From Pseudomonas sp. QS1027 (GTDB lineage Bacteria > Pseudomonadota > Gammaproteobacteria > Pseudomonadales > Pseudomonadaceae), in assembly GCF_002814235.1 (NCBI RefSeq), contig NZ_PHSU01000033.1, forward strand, positions 1 through 64,000: a stretch of 64,000 nucleotides of DNA, written 5' to 3'. The notes under the pieces are model-generated. The model was not told the DNA's origin. It worked only from the letters and a program-made list of their open reading frames with translations, and searched no databases. Every line of letters begins with the position of its first letter. Within the stretch, counting starts at the first letter, position 1. Below are positions 52,968 through 62,113 of this stretch, piece by piece. Position numbers and translations under genes: made by a program.

Positions 52968-54320
52968 ATGGCTGACGGTTACCTTTCATTCGTCAATACC
53001 CCCTGGGGTCACTGGCTGGCTCGGACCCTGGGCCTGCCGCAACCGCTGCCGTTGCAACGCTATCGCCAGGGGCAGGCAGGCAACCTGCTCAATCCGGTGG
53101 TGCTGGCAGCAGGGTCTTCGGGGCGCCTGTCGGGCGAGCTGCAACGGATCTTCGCCGCCACCGAGACCGTGGCCGCGGTTCCGGCGAGCATCGATGCGCC
53201 GTCCACGGTCAAGGTCCGGGGGCTGGTATTCGATGCCAGCGGCCTGGGCGATGTGCAGCAACTGGACGAGCTGTACCGCTTCTTCCACGCCAATGTCCGG
53301 CGCCTGAGTGCCCACGGCCGGGTGCTGGTCCTCGGTACGCCGCCGGAGCACTGCACATCGCTCGGCCAGACGGTGGCACAGCGCGCCCTGGAGGGTTTCG
53401 TGCGGTCCCTGGGCAAGGAGCTGCGGCGGGCGATCACTGCGCAACTGCTGTATGTCGAGCCGGGGGCCGAGGCGGAAATGGACAGCAGCCTGCGTTTCTT
53501 CCTGTCCCGGCGTTCCGCCTTTGTCTCTGGCCAGGTGGTGCGGATCGCCGAGCCGGTGGATGTGCCCAGGGATATCCTCTGGGACAAACCGCTGACCGGG
53601 AAACGTGCCCTGGTGACCGGGGCTTGTCGCGGCATCGGCCTGGCCATCGCCCAGGTGTTGGCGGGTGAGGGCGCCCAGGTCGTCTGCCTGGATATTCCCG
53701 CCGTGGAGGCCGAGTTGCAGAGCGTGGCGGCGTCCTTCGGGGGCACTGCGCTGGCCCTGGACATCACCGCGCCGCAGACGGCCGAGCGACTGCTGGCATT
53801 CGCTGGCGAGCAGGGCGCCTTCGATATCGTCGTGCACAACGCCGGCATCACCCAGGACAAGACCCTGGCGAAAATGACCGAAGCCGCCTGGCGCAAGGTC
53901 CTGGCGGTGAACCTGGAGGCTCCGTTGCGCTTGAGCACGGCCTTGCTCGAGGGGCAGGCGATCAACCCCGGCGGGCGGATTATCGGGGTGTCGTCTATTT
54001 CCGGCATCGCCGGCAACCTGGGGCAAAGCAACTACGCCACCTCCAAGGCCGGTGTGATCGGCCTGGTGCAGGGCCTGGCGCCGTTGGCGGCGCGCCAGCA
54101 GGTCACGGTCAACGCGGTGGCACCGGGGTTTATCGAGACGCAGATGACCGCGAAAGTCCCGTTGCTGATCCGTGAGGCGGGACGACGGATGAACTCCCTG
54201 GCCCAGGGTGGACAGCCCGAGGACGTCGCCCAGACCATTGCCTGGCTGGCGCATCCGGCCTCCGGCGGGATCACGGGACAGGTGGTCCGCGTCTGCGGGC
54301 AAAGCCTGCTGGGGGCCTGA
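52968..54320 (+). CDS. Long-form (HMW) 3-oxoacyl-ACP/CoA reductase, FabG4-like
   Basis: A 450-residue SDR protein with an N-terminal Rossmann-like domain of degenerate motif (about 1-200) and a C-terminal FabG domain. The latter has TGACRGIGLA near 215, NAGI, the Ser of SSISGIAGN and the YATSK catalytic Tyr and Lys. High-molecular-weight FabG proteins are usually NADH-dependent and prefer CoA thioesters. In this operon it would oxidise or reduce a 3-oxoacyl/3-hydroxyacyl-CoA of R stereochemistry, partnering MaoC. Confidence 0.87.
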   Translation: MADGYLSFVNTPWGHWLARTLGLPQPLPLQRYRQGQAGNLLNPVVLAAGSSGRLSGELQRIFAATETVAAVPASIDAPSTVKVRGLVFDASGLGDVQQLDELYRFFHANVRRLSAHGRVLVLGTPPEHCTSLGQTVAQRALEGFVRSLGKELRRAITAQLLYVEPGAEAEMDSSLRFFLSRRSAFVSGQVVRIAEPVDVPRDILWDKPLTGKRALVTGACRGIGLAIAQVLAGEGAQVVCLDIPAVEAELQSVAASFGGTALALDITAPQTAERLLAFAGEQGAFDIVVHNAGITQDKTLAKMTEAAWRKVLAVNLEAPLRLSTALLEGQAINPGGRIIGVSSISGIAGNLGQSNYATSKAGVIGLVQGLAPLAARQQVTVNAVAPGFIETQMTAKVPLLIREAGRRMNSLAQGGQPEDVAQTIAWLAHPASGGITGQVVRVCGQSLLGA

Positions 54321-55217
54321 ATGATGAAAACCGACTCCTCCATTCGTCTCATCGATCCGCCGCCTTCCGGACCCCGCCTGCTCTGGGCCGGCCTGCGCAG
54401 CTTGCGCAAGCCCAAGCTCGAAGGCCCACCGCGCTTGTCCGACGAGCGACTGGTGCGGCCGGCGGTAGAGTTGGTAGAGGCGGACATTGCCCGCTATGCC
54501 CGTGCCTGTGGTTTTCGCCCCGAGCACGGAGTGCCGCTGTCGTTTCCCCATAACCTGGCCTTGCCTCTGCACCTGCTGTTGCTGACCAGTCCGGCCTTTC
54601 CCTGGCCGGCCAGCGGGATGGTCCATCTGGCCAATCGCATTCGCCAGTACCAACGCCTGGAAGCCGGGCAGGCCTTGCGCCTGGAAGTGCATTGCGAGCG
54701 TTGGGTGGCGCACCCCAAGGGCCAGGCGGTGCTGATCGTGACTCGGGCCAAAGGTGGTGGCGGCCTGGTCTGGGAAAGCGAAAGCCTGTATCTGCGTCGC
54801 GGGGTCAGTTCCCCACTGGGCGAGCCTTGGCAGGGCGTCCTCGAACTGGACGAAACGGCCCTGGTGCGGACCCAGCGCTGGTCCTTGCCGGCGAACCTGG
54901 GACGGCGTTTTGCGCGGATCTGCGGCGATTACAACCCGATCCATATCTCCTGGCTGGGGGCGCGCCTGTTCGGATTCCGGCGGCCTATTGCCCACGGCAT
55001 GTGGACCCTGGGCCGGGCACTGGCGGCGCAACAACCACCGCGGCCGTTGGCCGCCGCGGAACTGGCTTGCGAGTTCAAACTGCCGATCTTCCTGCCCGGC
55101 AGCGCGACGCTGTGGAAGGTCCCGCCGACCGGCACGCGCCATGAATTCGAAGTGCGCAACGCGGCAGGCGACAAGCCGCATATGCGCGGACTCTTTATCG
55201 GCGGAGATCAGTCATGA
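54321..55217 (+). CDS. MaoC-like (R)-specific enoyl-CoA hydratase/dehydratase
   Basis: A 298-residue double-hotdog-like MaoC protein. The C-terminal hotdog has RFARICGDYNPIHISW (hydratase motif with Asp and His) and GFRRPIAHGMWTLGRAL. It should interconvert enoyl-CoA and (R)-3-hydroxyacyl-CoA. It starts directly at the fabG stop (TGA ATG ATG), and its own end overlaps the thiolase start (ATGA). It completes the set of four beta-oxidation-type reactions in the operon. Confidence 0.87.
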   Translation: MMKTDSSIRLIDPPPSGPRLLWAGLRSLRKPKLEGPPRLSDERLVRPAVELVEADIARYARACGFRPEHGVPLSFPHNLALPLHLLLLTSPAFPWPASGMVHLANRIRQYQRLEAGQALRLEVHCERWVAHPKGQAVLIVTRAKGGGGLVWESESLYLRRGVSSPLGEPWQGVLELDETALVRTQRWSLPANLGRRFARICGDYNPIHISWLGARLFGFRRPIAHGMWTLGRALAAQQPPRPLAAAELACEFKLPIFLPGSATLWKVPPTGTRHEFEVRNAAGDKPHMRGLFIGGDQS

Positions 55218-56512
55218 GTAGCTATGCTTTCAACCCGGCGCCGGTGCGCCGGGTCGCCATTCTTGGCGGCAATCGCATTCCGTTTGCCCGTTCCAATACG
55301 GTCTACAGCCAGGACAGCAACCAGGACCTGCTGGTGGCGGCCTTGCAGGGCCTGATCGATCGCCACGGTCTCGAGGGCAAGCGCCTGGGGGAATTCGCCG
55401 CCGGGGCGGTGATCAAGCACTCGCGGGATTTCAACCTGGCCCGGGAGTCCCTGTTGTCCACCACCTTGTCGCCACAGACCCCGGCCTACGATGTGCAGCA
55501 AGCCTGTGGCACCGGCCTTGAGGCGGCGTTGCTGGTGGCCAACAAGATTGCCCTGGGGCAGATCGACGTGGGCATTGCCGGCGGCGCCGATACCACCTCG
55601 GACGCGCCCATCGCGATCAACGAAGCCCTGCGCCAGATCCTCCTGCGGGCCAACCGCTCCAAGAGCCTGGGCGACAAGCTGCGCAGCCTGCTCGGGGTGC
55701 GTCCGGGGATGTTCTTCAAACCGCTGCTGCCGCGTAACGGTGAACCACGCACCGGGTTGTCCATGGGTGAGCATTGCGAGGAGATGGCCAAGCGCTGGCA
55801 GATCCGCCGACTGGCCCAGGACGAACTGGCGCTGAGCAGCCACCAACACCTCGATGCCGCCTACAAACGGGGTTTCTTCGATGACCTGATCAGCCCCTAT
55901 CGCGGGTTGAAACGCGATAACAACCTGCGTGCCGACGCCAGCCTGGAGAAGCTCGCCGGCCTGGGCCCGGCTTACGACAAACGCAACGGCACCCTGACCG
56001 CCGGCAACTCGACGCCACTGACCGATGGCGCCTCGGTGGTCCTGCTGGCGAGCGAGGAATGGGCGCAGGCGAACAACCAGCGGGTGCTGGCTTACCTGCG
56101 CACCGGCGAAACCGCGGCGGTGAATTTTGTCGATGGCACCGAGGGCCTGCTGATGGCGCCGGCCTACGCCGTGCCACGGATGCTCGCCCGTGAAGGCCTG
56201 GGCTTGCAGGACTTCGACTTCTACGAGATCCACGAAGCCTTTGCCGCCCAGGTGCTCTGCACCCTGAAGGCCTGGGAAGACCCCGACTATTGCCGCGAGC
56301 GCCTCGGCCTGGAGGCGGCATTGGGCTCGATCGACCGCAGCAAGCTCAATGTCAATGGCGGGTCCCTGGCCTGCGGGCATCCGTTTGCCGCCACCGGTGG
56401 GCGCTTGCTGGCCACCCTGGCCAAGGCGATTGACGAGCGCGGCCAGGGCCGTGGACTGATCTCTGTATGTGCCGCCGGCGGGCTGGGTGTGACCGCCATC
56501 GTCGAAAAATAA
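55214..56512 (+). CDS. Acetyl-CoA C-acyltransferase (thiolase, FadI-like)
   Basis: A 432-residue thiolase. The nucleophilic Cys is in QQACGTGLEAALL (about residue 97), the catalytic His is in YEIHEAFAAQVL, and the second Cys in LACGHPFAATGGR. The length is closer to FadI (436) than to FadA (387-391). It would cleave 3-oxoacyl-CoA to acetyl-CoA or act in condensation. ATGA-coupled to maoC. Confidence 0.92.
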   Translation: MSSYAFNPAPVRRVAILGGNRIPFARSNTVYSQDSNQDLLVAALQGLIDRHGLEGKRLGEFAAGAVIKHSRDFNLARESLLSTTLSPQTPAYDVQQACGTGLEAALLVANKIALGQIDVGIAGGADTTSDAPIAINEALRQILLRANRSKSLGDKLRSLLGVRPGMFFKPLLPRNGEPRTGLSMGEHCEEMAKRWQIRRLAQDELALSSHQHLDAAYKRGFFDDLISPYRGLKRDNNLRADASLEKLAGLGPAYDKRNGTLTAGNSTPLTDGASVVLLASEEWAQANNQRVLAYLRTGETAAVNFVDGTEGLLMAPAYAVPRMLAREGLGLQDFDFYEIHEAFAAQVLCTLKAWEDPDYCRERLGLEAALGSIDRSKLNVNGGSLACGHPFAATGGRLLATLAKAIDERGQGRGLISVCAAGGLGVTAIVEK

Positions 56513-56533
56513 AATAACAACAAGGAGAGTGCC

Positions 56534-58255
56534 ATGAGCGTCGCAAACCTGCACAGCATCGACCAGCGCATCTGGTTGAGCGCCTACCTGCCGGGGGTTC
56601 CCGCCGATATCGAAACCGAGATCGACCGTTATCCATCACTGCGCGAGGTGTTTCTCGAGCATATGGAGAAGTACCGCGAGCGCGTCGCCTACGTCAGCAT
56701 CGGCACCGAGATGGGCTATGTCGAATGGGAACAGCGCGCCTTTGCCTTCGCCGCCTGGCTGCAGTCCCGCGGGGTGGAGAAGGGCGATCGCGTGGCACTG
56801 ATGATGCCCAACTGCCTGCAATACCCGATCTGCCTGTTCGGCACCTTGCTGGTGGGCGCGGTGGTGGTCAACGTCAACCCGCTGTATACCGCCCACGAAC
56901 TCCGGCATCTGCTCAAGGACAGCGGGGCCGAGACCGTGGTGATCTTCGAGAACTTCGCCCACACCCTGGAACAGGCGCTGCCCGGCAGCGCGCTGAAGAA
57001 CGTCGTGGTGGCGGCGATCGGTGACCTGGTGGGGACGTTCAAGGGCGCGGCCTTGAATTTTGTGCTGCGGCATGTCCAGAAACAGGTACCGCGTTTCCAT
57101 CTGCCGGGCTCGATCCGCTTTCCACAAATGATGAAGCAGGCGATGAGGATGAAGGCCAGGAAGGTCAAGCTGGCCCACGAGGACATCGCCTTCCTGCAAT
57201 ACACCGGCGGCACCACGGGTGATGCCAAGGGGGCGATGCTCACCCACCGTAATATCCTCGCCAACCTGATGCAGGCCAAGGCCTGGGTCGGCAATCAGCT
57301 GGATGAGAGCCAGCAGGAGACCAACGTCACCCTGCTGCCGCTGTATCACGTGCTGTCGCTGACAGTGAACTGCCTGATGTTCATGTGTCTGGGCGGGCGC
57401 AATATCCTGATCGCCAACCCCCGTGACGTGAAGCGGGTCCAGATGATCCTGCGCAAGGAGAAGTTCAGCGGCATTGTCGGGGTCAATACCCTGTTCAACG
57501 GGCTGTTGGAAAACGCGGAATTCCGTGGCCGCGACTTTTCCGATCTGAAGCTGGCGATTGCCGGCGGCATGGCCACCCACACTGCCGTGGCCCGGCGCTG
57601 GAAAGAGGTGACCGGCGTGCCGATCATCGAAGGCTACGGGCTGACCGAGTGTTCGCCGGTGGTCAGCATCAGCCCCATCGACATCGCGCGGATGCGCGAG
57701 GGGGATTTCAGCGGCACCATCGGCGTGCCGTTGCCTTCGACCTGGGTACGTTTCATGCGCGAAGACGGCGAGCTGGCAGAGCTGGGCGAGGAGGGCGAAT
57801 TGCAGGTCCGCGGCCCGCAGGTGATGAAAGGCTACTGGCAGCGACCGGAGGAAACCGCCCAGGTGCTGGACCGGGCCGGCTGGCTGTCGACCGGCGATAT
57901 CGGGGTGATGAACGAACAGGGCTTCATCCGCCTGGTGGACCGCAAGAAGGACATGATCCTGGTGTCGGGCTTCAATGTGTACCCCAACGAGATCGAGGAT
58001 GTGGTCGCCCTGCACCCCGGCGTCGCGGAAGTGGCGGCCATCGGCGTTGCCGATCAGGTCACCGGGGAGCGGGTGAAGATCTTCGTGGTGCGCAAGGACC
58101 CGGCCTTGACCGAGGCCCAGTTGTTGGCGCATTGCCGGGAGTATCTGACGGGGTACAAGGTGCCGCGGATTGTCGAGTTTCGCACCGAGGAACTGCCCAA
58201 GACCACGGTGGGCAAAGTGCTACGTCGTGCGCTACGTGACCATTTGTCTCCTTAA
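56534..58255 (+). CDS. fadD: Long-chain fatty-acid--CoA ligase (FadD-like)
   Basis: A 573-residue acyl-AMP/acyl-CoA ligase, the usual FadD length. YTGGTTGDAKGAMLTHRN is the ATP-binding motif (about residue 220), GYGLTECSP follows, and RKKDMILVSGFNVYPNEIE carries the conserved hinge. AAGGAGAG precedes the ATG. It activates free fatty acids for the enzymes upstream in the same operon. A paralogue of the housekeeping FadDs is likely. Confidence 0.92.
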   Translation: MSVANLHSIDQRIWLSAYLPGVPADIETEIDRYPSLREVFLEHMEKYRERVAYVSIGTEMGYVEWEQRAFAFAAWLQSRGVEKGDRVALMMPNCLQYPICLFGTLLVGAVVVNVNPLYTAHELRHLLKDSGAETVVIFENFAHTLEQALPGSALKNVVVAAIGDLVGTFKGAALNFVLRHVQKQVPRFHLPGSIRFPQMMKQAMRMKARKVKLAHEDIAFLQYTGGTTGDAKGAMLTHRNILANLMQAKAWVGNQLDESQQETNVTLLPLYHVLSLTVNCLMFMCLGGRNILIANPRDVKRVQMILRKEKFSGIVGVNTLFNGLLENAEFRGRDFSDLKLAIAGGMATHTAVARRWKEVTGVPIIEGYGLTECSPVVSISPIDIARMREGDFSGTIGVPLPSTWVRFMREDGELAELGEEGELQVRGPQVMKGYWQRPEETAQVLDRAGWLSTGDIGVMNEQGFIRLVDRKKDMILVSGFNVYPNEIEDVVALHPGVAEVAAIGVADQVTGERVKIFVVRKDPALTEAQLLAHCREYLTGYKVPRIVEFRTEELPKTTVGKVLRRALRDHLSP

Positions 58256-58446
58256 CTGACGCTTTGCAGTGAATTTCTTGTTATAAACACACTCCGATAC
58301 GTCTCCACGGGACGGGCGCCAGAGCGCCTGTGTGGGCGCATCGGACGTTTTTGCTGTCATTTCAGTTGCTGACTCGATAACTCGGCCTTAGACTGCCGCC
58401 CCTCGTAAATTGAGTGCCGGGTGGCGCTTGGAATGGACGGCGCCTT

Positions 58447-58472
58447 TCTGTGCATCCCCTCAGGTGCACAGA
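58447..58472. promoter_or_regulatory. Inverted repeat upstream of dksA2
   Basis: TCTGTGCA (58447-58454) and TGCACAGA (58465-58472) form an 8-bp stem around a 10-base loop, 47 bp upstream of the dksA2 start. It may be a leader hairpin or operator. The rest of 58256-58519 shows no gene or clear terminator. Confidence 0.4.
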
Positions 58473-58519
58473 ACGCTCCCTAATTCGCCTTAATGCACGT
58501 ATTTTCTATAGAGAAATCA

Positions 58520-58924
58520 ATGACAAAGGAAAAGTTGCTGGCCATGCCGGCGGACGACTACATGAACGCCGAGCAACTGGCTTTCTTTACCGAGCTGTTG
58601 CAAGCGATGAAAGTCGAAACCCACGAGCGTATCGAGCAGAACCGTATTGCCATCGAGAGTCTCGATACCCCGGCTGACCCGGCTGACGCCGCTTCCGTTG
58701 AAGAAGAACGCACCTGGCTGGTGAACGCCATCGACCGCGACCAGCGCATGCTGCCGCAGTTGGAACAGGCGCTGCTGCGCATCAACGACGACTCCTTCGG
58801 CTGGTGCGACGACAGCGGCGAGGCGATCGGCCTCAAGCGCCTGCTGATCAGCCCGACCACCAAGTACTGCATCGAAGCTCAGGAACGTCACGAGCAGATC
58901 GACAAGCATCAGCGCCAAGCCTGA
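58520..58924 (+). CDS. dksA2: DksA-type RNA polymerase regulator, DksA2 paralogue lacking the full zinc finger
   Basis: A 134-residue TraR/DksA protein. The coiled-coil tip is followed by FGWCDDSGEAIGLKRLLISPTTKYCIEAQERHE. Of the four zinc-binding cysteines of DksA (CxxC...CxxC), only the first of each pair remains; the others are Ser/Asp and Glu/Ala. This is the feature of DksA2, which works without zinc and replaces DksA in zinc starvation. It binds the RNA polymerase secondary channel and modulates transcription with ppGpp. The ATG at 58520 is the start; no clear Zur box is visible. Confidence 0.85.
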   Translation: MTKEKLLAMPADDYMNAEQLAFFTELLQAMKVETHERIEQNRIAIESLDTPADPADAASVEEERTWLVNAIDRDQRMLPQLEQALLRINDDSFGWCDDSGEAIGLKRLLISPTTKYCIEAQERHEQIDKHQRQA

Positions 58925-58935
58925 TCGCTGCCCCT

Positions 58936-58959
58936 TGTAGGAGCCAGCTTGCTGGCGAT
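58936..58959 (+). repeat. Single REP-like element
   Basis: TGTAGGAGCCAGCTTGCTGG starts the element, with an internal CCAGC-TT-GCTGG hairpin. It resembles the widespread Pseudomonas REP core. It lies just past dksA2. A partial inverted match (CATCGCCAG) occurs near 58986. Confidence 0.7.
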
Positions 58960-59129
58960 CCGGACGACGCGGTATTCCTGTCTGTCCATCGCCAGTAAAC
59001 CCACCTCCACACCCGCCCCACAGCAGCTATTGTTGACGCAAACGGCCTACAACTAACGGACCATGGCTAATGGCCCGATAGTGGCGTTTAATGCAGAAAA
59101 ACAACTAGAAGCTCACGGTGGGTAAGTAC

Positions 59130-60734
59130 ATGTCTGGAGAAGGAATTCTGCCTGGGGTCGGGTCGCACGTGGACGTGCCGTCGAAACCGGCGCTGCGCTG
59201 GCTGACACCGTTGATACAGAGCGTGGGACTGGCGCTATTGTTGTCGGCCATGGCCTTTGCCGGCTGGCCCCTTGGCGTTTGCCTGCCCCTGGCGCTGTTG
59301 CTGATCTGGCTGCCGCGCCTGCGGATGCGCCAGGCCCCGGCGTTAGCCGTGCAGAGCGGCGGCGATGCCCTGACGCAATTGACCCGCGACCTTTCCCACA
59401 CTACCAGTCATAACGCCCTGTCCGCCGCCGGCGTGGCTTTTTCGGTCAAGCAACTGGCCGGCAAGGTGCAGTCGCAGCTCAGCGCTGCGGCGCAGATTGT
59501 CGCCAGTGCCGAACGGGTGATCAACACCGAGCAGACCACCTCGCACTTGAGCCAGCAGGCCCTGGGCTCGGCCAGTGAAGCCCGCAGCAGCAGCGCTGAA
59601 GGGCATACGGTGCTGGCGGAGTCCATCGGCCGCATGCACCGGCTCAGCCAGCAGGCCAATGCCAGTCGCGAGACGATCGAGGCCCTGAGCCTGCGCAGCG
59701 AGGAAATCCAGCGGGTAACCCTGGTGATCCAGGCGATCGCCAGCCAGACCAACCTGCTGGCCCTTAACGCCGCCATCGAGGCGGCCCGCGCCGGCGAGCA
59801 TGGTCGCGGTTTTGCCGTGGTCGCCGACGAGGTACGCGGGCTGGCCGGGCGCACGGCCACGGCGACCGACGAGGTCGGGGTCATGGTGGCCGATATCCAG
59901 CAACGCACCACCCAGGTCGTCGAGCAGATTCGCCAACTGGCCCAGGACCTCGACGGCGGCGTGGCGCAGGTCGAGGATACCGGCCGGCACCTGGCGAATA
60001 TCGCCGGCCTGGCTGCCAGTGTCGAAACACAGGTGGGCGAGATCGCCCGCGGTGCGCAGAGCAACCGCGAGCAACTGGACAGCCTGTTCACGGCGGTCGA
60101 GCAGATGCGCGGCGACCTGGCCGTCAGCGACCAGCAGACCCGTCACCTGACCCAGGCGGCGATCCAGATGGAGGGGCAGGCCGAGACCATCAGCCAGCGC
60201 TTGGCCGAGGTTGGCCTGGATGATTACCACCAGCGGGTCTACGACCTCGCCCGCGAAGGGGCTGGACAGATTGCCGCGCGTTTCGAGGCGGATATCGAAC
60301 AGAGCCGCATCAGTCTCGATGATCTGTTCGACCGCACCTACCAGCTGATCGCCAACACCTCGCCGGCCAAATACCAGACGCGTTTCGACCGTTACACCGA
60401 TCAGGTCCTGCCGGCGATCCAGGAACCGTTGCTGGCTCGCCATGAAGGTTTGGTGTTCGCCATCGCCTGTACGCCCCAGGGTTATGTGCCGACTCATAAC
60501 CAGGCGTTTTGTCAGCCCCTGACGGGCAATCCACAGCACGACACGCTGCACAACAGGACCAAGCGCAAGTTCGATGATCGCACGGGGATCCGCTGTGGCA
60601 GCCACCAGCAGCCACTGCTATTGCAGACCTATACCCGCGACACGGGGGAGCTGATGCATGACCTGTCGGTGCCGATCATGATCAAGGGGCGGCATTGGGG
60701 CGGACTGCGCCTGGGCTACAAACCGGAAAGCTAA
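59130..60734 (+). CDS. Methyl-accepting chemotaxis protein with C-terminal sensor-like domain
   Basis: A 534-residue chemoreceptor of unusual order. Residues about 25-65 form a short membrane hairpin with no sizeable periplasmic loop. The cytoplasmic signalling domain follows (about 90-380), with the CheA/CheW-binding tip TNLLALNAAIEAARAGE near residue 215. After it comes a C-terminal domain (about 400-534) with GYVPTHNQAFCQPLTGNP and DDRTGIRCG, a pattern I associate with PAS/Cache-like sensor modules in Pseudomonas receptors. It would sense a cytoplasmic or membrane-derived signal. The start is the ATG at 59130; a GTG at 59118 is an alternative. Confidence 0.82.
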   Translation: MSGEGILPGVGSHVDVPSKPALRWLTPLIQSVGLALLLSAMAFAGWPLGVCLPLALLLIWLPRLRMRQAPALAVQSGGDALTQLTRDLSHTTSHNALSAAGVAFSVKQLAGKVQSQLSAAAQIVASAERVINTEQTTSHLSQQALGSASEARSSSAEGHTVLAESIGRMHRLSQQANASRETIEALSLRSEEIQRVTLVIQAIASQTNLLALNAAIEAARAGEHGRGFAVVADEVRGLAGRTATATDEVGVMVADIQQRTTQVVEQIRQLAQDLDGGVAQVEDTGRHLANIAGLAASVETQVGEIARGAQSNREQLDSLFTAVEQMRGDLAVSDQQTRHLTQAAIQMEGQAETISQRLAEVGLDDYHQRVYDLAREGAGQIAARFEADIEQSRISLDDLFDRTYQLIANTSPAKYQTRFDRYTDQVLPAIQEPLLARHEGLVFAIACTPQGYVPTHNQAFCQPLTGNPQHDTLHNRTKRKFDDRTGIRCGSHQQPLLLQTYTRDTGELMHDLSVPIMIKGRHWGGLRLGYKPES

Positions 60735-61129
60735 GCCGTGGTATCAACCATCCCGGCCATCAGCTTTTCCGCCATGAACAGCGCGGTGCTGGTGCCGTTC
60801 AGCGCGGCGCCGAGGGCGGCGACCTGGGCCTTGGCCGGCTGGACAGCGGCCTCGCGCGCGGCTGCGTTGGGGTGATGGCCGCTTTTGGTCGCAGCCAGGC
60901 GAGCGTTGGCCCTGCGCAGTTTTTGCTGCAGTTGCTCGATCTGTGCCCGGAGTTTCTTGACCCGATCCTGCGCCGCCTTTGCATTGGCCGCCAGGCTGTC
61001 GCTCAGCAGATTCAATCCACTGTCGTCGCTCAGCAACGGGTCGGACGAAAGACGGCTGGCACTGCCGCTGTCCTCGCTTGACGACAGCAGGAAGGCGGAC
61101 GGGATCAAGGAAGCATTCAAGTTGATCAT
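60731..61129 (-). CDS. Uncharacterised coiled-coil protein
   Basis: A 132-residue ORF starting at the ATG at 61129 with AGGAG 9 bases upstream. Residues about 1-50 are Ser/Leu/Asp-rich and probably disordered. Residues about 60-100 (DRVKKLRAQIEQLQQKLRRAN) are a heptad coiled coil, and the tail is Ala-rich with a possible hydrophobic helix. No known family recognised. It overlaps the end of the convergent chemoreceptor gene by 4 bp, including stop codons. Confidence 0.6.
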   Translation of the reverse strand: MINLNASLIPSAFLLSSSEDSGSASRLSSDPLLSDDSGLNLLSDSLAANAKAAQDRVKKLRAQIEQLQQKLRRANARLAATKSGHHPNAAAREAAVQPAKAQVAALGAALNGTSTALFMAEKLMAGMVDTTA

Positions 61130-61645
61130 CGGCGATACTCCTGGAATGACGCTTGCCAGCTTATCGACCGCAGAGGCCTGTTCTGTAGCCTCGTCGACGG
61201 CTTCCAGCCGATATTTGCGACAGACTGGACACAATCGAGGACTTTTTGTCTTGTAAGATGCTGCCCACGGGCAGTTTGATTGGCCCGAATGGCCTGACGT
61301 GTTCTAGAATCACTTCCAGTGCCCAGGGGCTGATTTCATCCAGGGCATTTTTTTGCAACCTGCATGTCGGAAATTACTTTTTTTCAAGAAGGCCTTCCCT
61401 CGCAAATTCAGTTGCCGGTTTCCCGTGATCGGTGCAATGCGGTGTTTTCCTTCAAGCGCTGATGACACTTCGCAGAAGTCATGGGACCTTGCATCCATTA
61501 GGCTTTCTGCGCACCGGTGAGCATCACCAGGCCGCGCGGGCAAACATCAGGGCTTTCTATTCGGTAACCGACGGCAGTGACCGATCGTTTTGTGTTGCCT
61601 GACACTCGCCGGGCGGCTTCATTTTTCGAGTTTGAGGACTTTTCG
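61130..61645. other. Non-coding stretch of about 500 bp
   Basis: No convincing gene is seen. It contains the divergent promoter region of the coiled-coil gene and of the next gene. It is lower in GC than its neighbours in parts (TTTTTTGCAACC near 61340, ACTTTTTTTCAAG near 61375). Open frames here on both strands lack ribosome-binding sites and recognisable products. Confidence 0.5.
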
Positions 61646-62113
61646 TTGGCAGTCAGTAATCTGGATATGCATGCACTGTTTGTACTGGGTGATCTTCGGG
61701 CCAAGCTGGTCAAGCAGTTTCAATCGCGTTTCGTCTATATCACCGAACAAACCGCCGAAGGCATCTACATTGCCGAGATCGACACCGAAACCTCCCTGGT
61801 GGTCGATGACAAGCAGCACCTGGAGCTGAAAGTCGGCGATCATTTCCGTGCCGCGGTATTGCCCAGCCGCGAAGGCGGCAAGTTCGACATCAAGTTCCGC
61901 GAGATCAAACTGACGGTCTATGGCCTGGGCGACTATGCCTATATCACCGTGCCCGAAGGCCACGGCATCGTGTTCAAGGAAGGGCATACCGTGGTGATGG
62001 TATTTGCCGCCCATGAACAGTTGCAGGGCACTTTGAGCAAGACCCTCAAGGACGTGACCAAGAAGGCCGCGCGCTGGCGCAAGGGCGAACTGACGTTCAA
62101 GGCCAGCGAGTAA
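61646..62113 (+). CDS. Conserved-looking hypothetical protein (start uncertain)
   Basis: If the TTG at 61646 is used, this gives 155 residues; GAGGA lies 7 bases upstream. A GTG at 61577 or the ATG at 61667 are alternatives. The sequence has alternating hydrophobic strands (FVYITEQTAEGIYIAEID, FRAAVLPS, KFREIKLTVYGLGDYAYITVPEGHG) and a lysine-rich C-terminus, suggesting a small beta-rich soluble domain with a basic tail. I do not recognise the family. Its stop overlaps the next ORF by one base, so the two are probably coupled. Confidence 0.6.
   Translation: MAVSNLDMHALFVLGDLRAKLVKQFQSRFVYITEQTAEGIYIAEIDTETSLVVDDKQHLELKVGDHFRAAVLPSREGGKFDIKFREIKLTVYGLGDYAYITVPEGHGIVFKEGHTVVMVFAAHEQLQGTLSKTLKDVTKKAARWRKGELTFKASE

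Noticed and set aside
58270..58300. Possible Zur box (TTGTTATAAAC) upstream of dksA2
   Set aside because: Only one half resembles a Zur half-site; there is no dyad symmetry.
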